Program-made: the position numbers and the translations under genes
Notes under the pieces: model-generated
What the model saw: only the letters and a program-made list of their open reading frames with translations
What the model was told of the DNA's origin: nothing
The model's database searches: none
NCBI GenBank assembly: GCA_013399895.1
Contig: VXBA01002143.1
Coordinates: 2,246,518 to 2,310,517, forward strand
Reading direction: 5' to 3'
Origin: Serilophus lunatus
Taxonomy: Eukaryota > Chordata > Aves > Passeriformes > Eurylaimidae
DNA: 64,000 nucleotides
Shown: positions 60,120-64,000 of the stretch, one piece after another
Layout of the letters: each line of letters begins with the position of its first letter
Position numbering within the stretch: the first letter of the stretch is position 1

Positions 60120-60526
60120 ATTAGGGTTGGAAGGGACCTCTGGTGACCATCTGGTCCAACCCTCCTGCTAGAACATATTCCCCTAGACCAGGTTGCACAA
60201 GATTGTGCCCAGACTGGTTTTGAGTTTGCCCAGAGAAGGAAACTCCACGGCCTCTCTGTGCAGCTTGGTCCAGTGCTCAGTCACCCTCACAGTAAAGAAT
60301 TCTTCCCTCATATTTGGATGAACTTCATGTGTTTCAGCTTGTGTCCAATGCTCCTTGCCCTGTTGCTGGCCACCACTGAAAAGAGCTTGGCTCCATCCTT
60401 TTGACACCGGTCCCTAAGATACTAGTATGCATTGGTAAGATCCCCTCTGTATCTTCTCTTCTTCAGGCTAAACAGATCCAACTCCCTCAGCTTCTCCTCA
60501 TAAGAGATGCTCCAATCTCCATGAAA
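60120..60526 (-). mobile_element. CR1 LINE 3' end, minus strand, young bird type
   Basis: Read on the plus strand, it begins with the reverse complement of the CR1 3' end (GGTTGGAAGGGACCTCTGG), then CTAGACCAGGTTGCACAAGA, TCACCCTCACAGTAAAGAAT, and continues to TTCAGGCTAAACAGATCCAA and CAGCTTCTCCTCATAAGAGA at about 60500. That is roughly 400 bases of 3' UTR and the end of ORF2, 5'-truncated at the right. Moderately diverged with no open frame. The octamer tail at the 3' end (left side) is lost. Confidence 0.93.
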
Positions 60527-60560
60527 CATAGAATCATACAATATTCTAGGATGAAGCTTG
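60527..60560 (-). mobile_element. Second CR1 3' tail, abutting the first
   Basis: CATAGAATCATACAATATTC is the reverse complement of the CR1 terminal octamers. It starts where the previous CR1 stops, so a truncated CR1 appears to sit directly at the tail of an older one in the same orientation. The rest of the older copy is replaced by a CCTG microsatellite. Confidence 0.6.
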
Positions 60561-60697
60561 GCCTGCCTGCCTGCCCCCCTGCCTGCCTGCCTGCCTGCCC
60601 CCCTGCCCGCCTGCCTGCCTTCCTCCCTGCCTGCCTCCCTGCCTGCCTCCCTGCCTTCCTCCCTGCCTTCCTCCCTGCCTTCCTTCCTCCCTCCCCT
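60561..60697. repeat. CCTG/CCTC microsatellite
   Basis: About 137 bases of CCTG units passing gradually into CCTC and CCTTCCTC units, entirely pyrimidine apart from the G of each CCTG unit. The Pro/Ala/Cys-rich open frames on the plus strand here are repeat translation. It adjoins a CR1 tail. Confidence 0.95.
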
Positions 60698-63600
60698 GGT
60701 TTTTGAGTTAGCTTTTAGATTGCATAACTTATTTGGAGAACATGAATGTTTCTGGAAAAAAGTCTTTGATTCTTATAGTGTTGCTTCAGAGACAAAGTAA
60801 TAATTACAGAATGAAAGAAAGATTTAGTCCAACTCACTGACAGGGCCTGGAAAGGTGGGGTTTTCACCCTTTTTCTCTTTTTATCTTGTTGGGTGAGATG
60901 GATTTTTAGGATATTGCCTTGGGGACCTCTTGGGCTGAACTATCTAGTAGTGCACATCAGTGAACTATGTTTGAAACATTTTTAAAAAAACCTGAGAAAT
61001 GCAAATCTGTACCAGTAGAGGTGCTAGGCAGGAGTCATTCGTCTACCGCAAGATACTGAAAGTCTTTGTAGGAGACCTCCTCCATACTTTATTTGTGTAG
61101 CTTTTAGGAGGGTTCAAGCTGCTGGCAATCTTGATTCCTTGTTTTCATGTATTTTTGAGAGGAATGGTAGTTATACTTCAGGGCTATTTCTGCATAGGTT
61201 ACTGTACTAAGAAAATACGATTTCTTGTTGATGTTTCTAAGTTTGGTGTCTGGTGCTTGTTGTCTTTGTTTGCAGAGCCTGAAGAATCCTGTACTACTCA
61301 CTGTTTTCCACTCAAAATATCATACACACACAAGATGCACACAACACAAATGTTATAAAGGGGTAGGAAAGCTTTGAGCTTCAATCACCTACACTTGAGA
61401 GCATTCCATTTCAATTGAGAATGAGCATAAATATAAGCATAATTCCTCACTGAAGATGACTGAGAGCTGTGCAGACAGGCAAGATGATAACTAATGGCTA
61501 AAGAATCAATTCTTTACTAATGAAAGGCTGGACTATTTCTGTGAAATTACTCCAGCTTTTGACTTCTTGCTCTTATCTGTTCAGCCAGACTTTCTCTCAT
61601 GACCTCATCTTTTCCCACTAATTTGAATTTCCTGCCAAAAGAAAGGAGCGTAAGGGAAGTAAAGGAATGCTGTCTGCTGCTTCTTGTGCTTTTCTTCCTT
61701 CATGAAATAATGTTTGCCTTCAGGCTGGAAACTAGCAATAAACTGACATGGGAAGGGCATTCGGCTTTTTGCCTCTGTTGTCCTTACTCATGATGTCCCA
61801 TTGATGATAGCAACAGTAGGAACTCCAAAATAAACAAGAATCCTCAAGCTGAGGAGTGTGCTTTGAAGTGGCGGGTGGCCTTGGCTGAATTGTCTGCTGT
61901 TAAGCTCCTAATGTTGCCATGGATGCAGCAGTGGGAGCAATATGGGAGGTGGGGGAATGGATCTCTGGTCCAAAGTAGCTTAATACTGTAGGCAAAAGCC
62001 AGGAGCAGCACAGGGGAGTTGATCCAATTTATCTGAGCTTGGAATGGAGCTGCTTACTTCTGCTGGCTGTCCTTGATAGCTGAGGACAGTTGGTGTACTT
62101 GCCAGATGCATGTAGGGTGGTGTCTGCCTCCTCTGCCTAAGGGCAGGCAGAGTGGCAATATACTTAACAACTCATAAGGTGTCATATCATTTGCCTGTAA
62201 TCTGTAATGATTTACTGTGTGCCTTCTGTGCTGTACTCCCTGAGTGGTCTAGGCAGAGTGATAGTGCTTTCAGGTCAGCCAGGTCTCTCGTCACTGTCTC
62301 CTGTTGAACTTAAATAAGCACAAATTTGTTGCATGTTGTAAATAGGGAAATGCAGCAGGTTGGCTGCTGCCTCCCTCCATGTGCTACTCTGTGAATCAGT
62401 GTCTTACACAGCTCCTCCCTCTTGGAGGGTGTACTAGATACAAAGACTGTTAGTACTCTCTTGCCCCATTCACCCTGACCTGCCTGTGTATCCCGGGGAG
62501 AGAAAGGAAGGGAGGGTGCAACTCCAGTCTTCTATGCCATGTCCTTTCTCTCAGAGAAGTTCTGCAGAGCTCAGTGACTCCTCCTCACATACTGCACAGA
62601 GCTTCCTTCACTCTCACACCCACAGATCACCGTGCCTTGGCTTACAAGTTGCAAAGACACAGAAGAGGGCTTCTGCAGCACAGAGCAGGTTCCACAAGGA
62701 AACAGCAGCTCTTCATTAAGTACCCAGAGGGGACTGGTGTCTCTGAGTTCCCACAGCAAAGAAAAGAAATCCATGCAAGCATATTGTCATCTCTTTTCCA
62801 TTTCTTTTGCAGTGTAAGAATGTGGCTCTGCCCAGTGATACCTCAGCATGGCCCTCCACCAAAACCTCAGATCTCTGAAAACTTTGTTGAAGTCCTCTAA
62901 ATCTAATGAGATGCTCCTTTAGTCCCACTGATCCTGCCGCTCTCTTCTTCTGTCAGTGACTGTGGCGAGAGAGACTTCATGTCTGACACAGAATATATGG
63001 TTATTTCCCTGTGACATTGATGTGGGGCTATTCATGGGTAGTCTGGCCCTTTGCCTTCTATACTCTGCGCACGTGTTAGAAAACGGGGATCTCTAGCAAG
63101 ACACTAAACAGTATTTCCAGTTCTTGCTAGTGCTCACTAAAGTATGGAAAGAAGAGCAATCAGTGGGAGCTGAATTTCCACATGCCTCCACTAAGTGAAT
63201 GGTTTCAGAACAAGTTGTTCCCAAGTTATCACATCAAAGGCTTCAAACTCTCTGCAGCACAAACACACCCACTTTAGGCAAATAAGCTTTTTGTTCACTC
63301 AAAACTCAGCACTTCATTCAAGTATCAGCTTTTCCACATCCTACCATCCCTGAAGCTATGGATGTAAAGAATAATTCTGCAATGAATGCTGAAAAGGCCT
63401 TAGTCAAGCGCTGAATTCCTGCCTCGAGCAATGTCTTAACGGGGGTGAAATGGCTATTTGTTGCAACCTCAGATCTGGAATTTTGGGATGGAAAAACGGA
63501 GGTGTCCAGATTGGTTAGACTAGGGGCTGGCTCCAGACCTGTTATACATGAAGGGAGAAGCTTTCTGAACTTGCTTGAACTTACTGTAGAGGCTTGAACG

Positions 63601-64000
63601 ATCTAACTCTTGACAGTAGCCCTACAGCTCACACAAATCCTGCCATGCTTAAAGGTAAGAGCATAGCTTATGAGGAAAGCCATAGGGTTTGTGATAATCA
63701 AGATCCACTAGTGTAAAGAACTGGGAGGAAATGTATCTAGGTTTCTGAGATAAGAATCAGATGTTACAGAGCAGGCTTTGCACACAACACACTGGATGGC
63801 TGCAGCTGTCCCTTTGAGATCTCTCTGGACTTGAAATCTTTCATAGTGGGACAGTGAGGGGCATGTGCTAAACAGACACCTAGTCACATAATCTTGCCAC
63901 TGCAGAGAGCTAACTGCTCTGCAATCTCTCACTTCCATCTCCCTTCAAACTTAATCTGAAAACACCTACACAGATAACCCTCTCTACCCTACCGCTCTTG
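60698..64000. other. Single-copy stretch, no supported gene
   Basis: Nothing recognised. Two strong plus-strand acceptors occur at 61276 (TCTTTGTTTGCAG) and 62812 (TTTCCATTTCTTTTGCAG), and a strong donor (AAAG|GTAAGA) at 63654, but the sequence they bound contains early stops. If the minus-strand gene model has exons before 59975, they are not evident here. Confidence 0.45.

Noticed and set aside
60401..60800. Pro/Ala/Cys-rich plus-strand open frames
   Set aside because: Products of the CCTG/CCTC repeat and the CR1 antisense strand.
62813..62900. Strong acceptor followed by a short frame reading MWLCPVIPQ, faintly like the box 1 motif of cytokine receptors
   Set aside because: The match is only a few residues, with proline spacing unlike box 1. 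No membrane-span exon with valid splice sites precedes it, and the frame stops after 28 codons.
1..64000. tRNA, rRNA, CRISPR, provirus, prokaryotic operon or toxin features
   Set aside because: No cloverleaf, rRNA core, spaced direct-repeat array, LTR pair or tightly packed reading frames were seen by eye; a tRNAscan/Infernal and LTR search would be decisive.

Overview
The window looks like intergenic and intronic DNA from a bird, or at least a sauropsid. The only interspersed repeats I can recognise are CR1 LINE fragments: two of the younger bird type, and four degenerate copies of the older CR1 groups shared by birds, turtles and crocodilians. I see no Alu, B1/B2 or L1 sequence, no operon-like gene packing, and stops are dense in all frames. 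One ambiguous base (N) lies at 21231.

Layout. 1-300 is a long AAAG-type purine microsatellite. 300-15435 is single-copy sequence with no gene I can support, with a CpG-richer patch near 3310-3680. A 5'-truncated young CR1 lies at 15436-15684. 15685-29780 is single-copy DNA with a few exon-like open segments and a pair of opposed poly(A) signals at 23625-23639. 29780-34005 is the repeat-rich core, with two long decayed CR1 copies that still show remnants of endonuclease and reverse-transcriptase coding sequence. 34006-57530 is again mostly single-copy, with CR1 fragments at 43985-44410 and 51000-51348, the densest CpG patch at 38040-38580, and several AT-rich homeobox-motif blocks that look like conserved noncoding elements. 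57531-59975 on the minus strand holds the best protein-coding candidate: three open exons whose splice phases fit one another, giving about 207 residues of a protein I do not recognise. It is followed upstream by a minus-strand CR1, a second CR1 tail and a CCTG/CCTC microsatellite (60120-60697). 60698-64000 shows nothing I can assign.

No tRNA, rRNA, CRISPR array, provirus or recognisable gene family was found. Most open frames in the window are no longer than chance would give at this base composition. I did not find a clearly novel biological system. The items most worth checking are the unrecognised three-exon gene model, the nested hairpins at 29060-29158, the opposed poly(A) signals, the 182-codon open frame, and the CpG and noncoding-element candidates.
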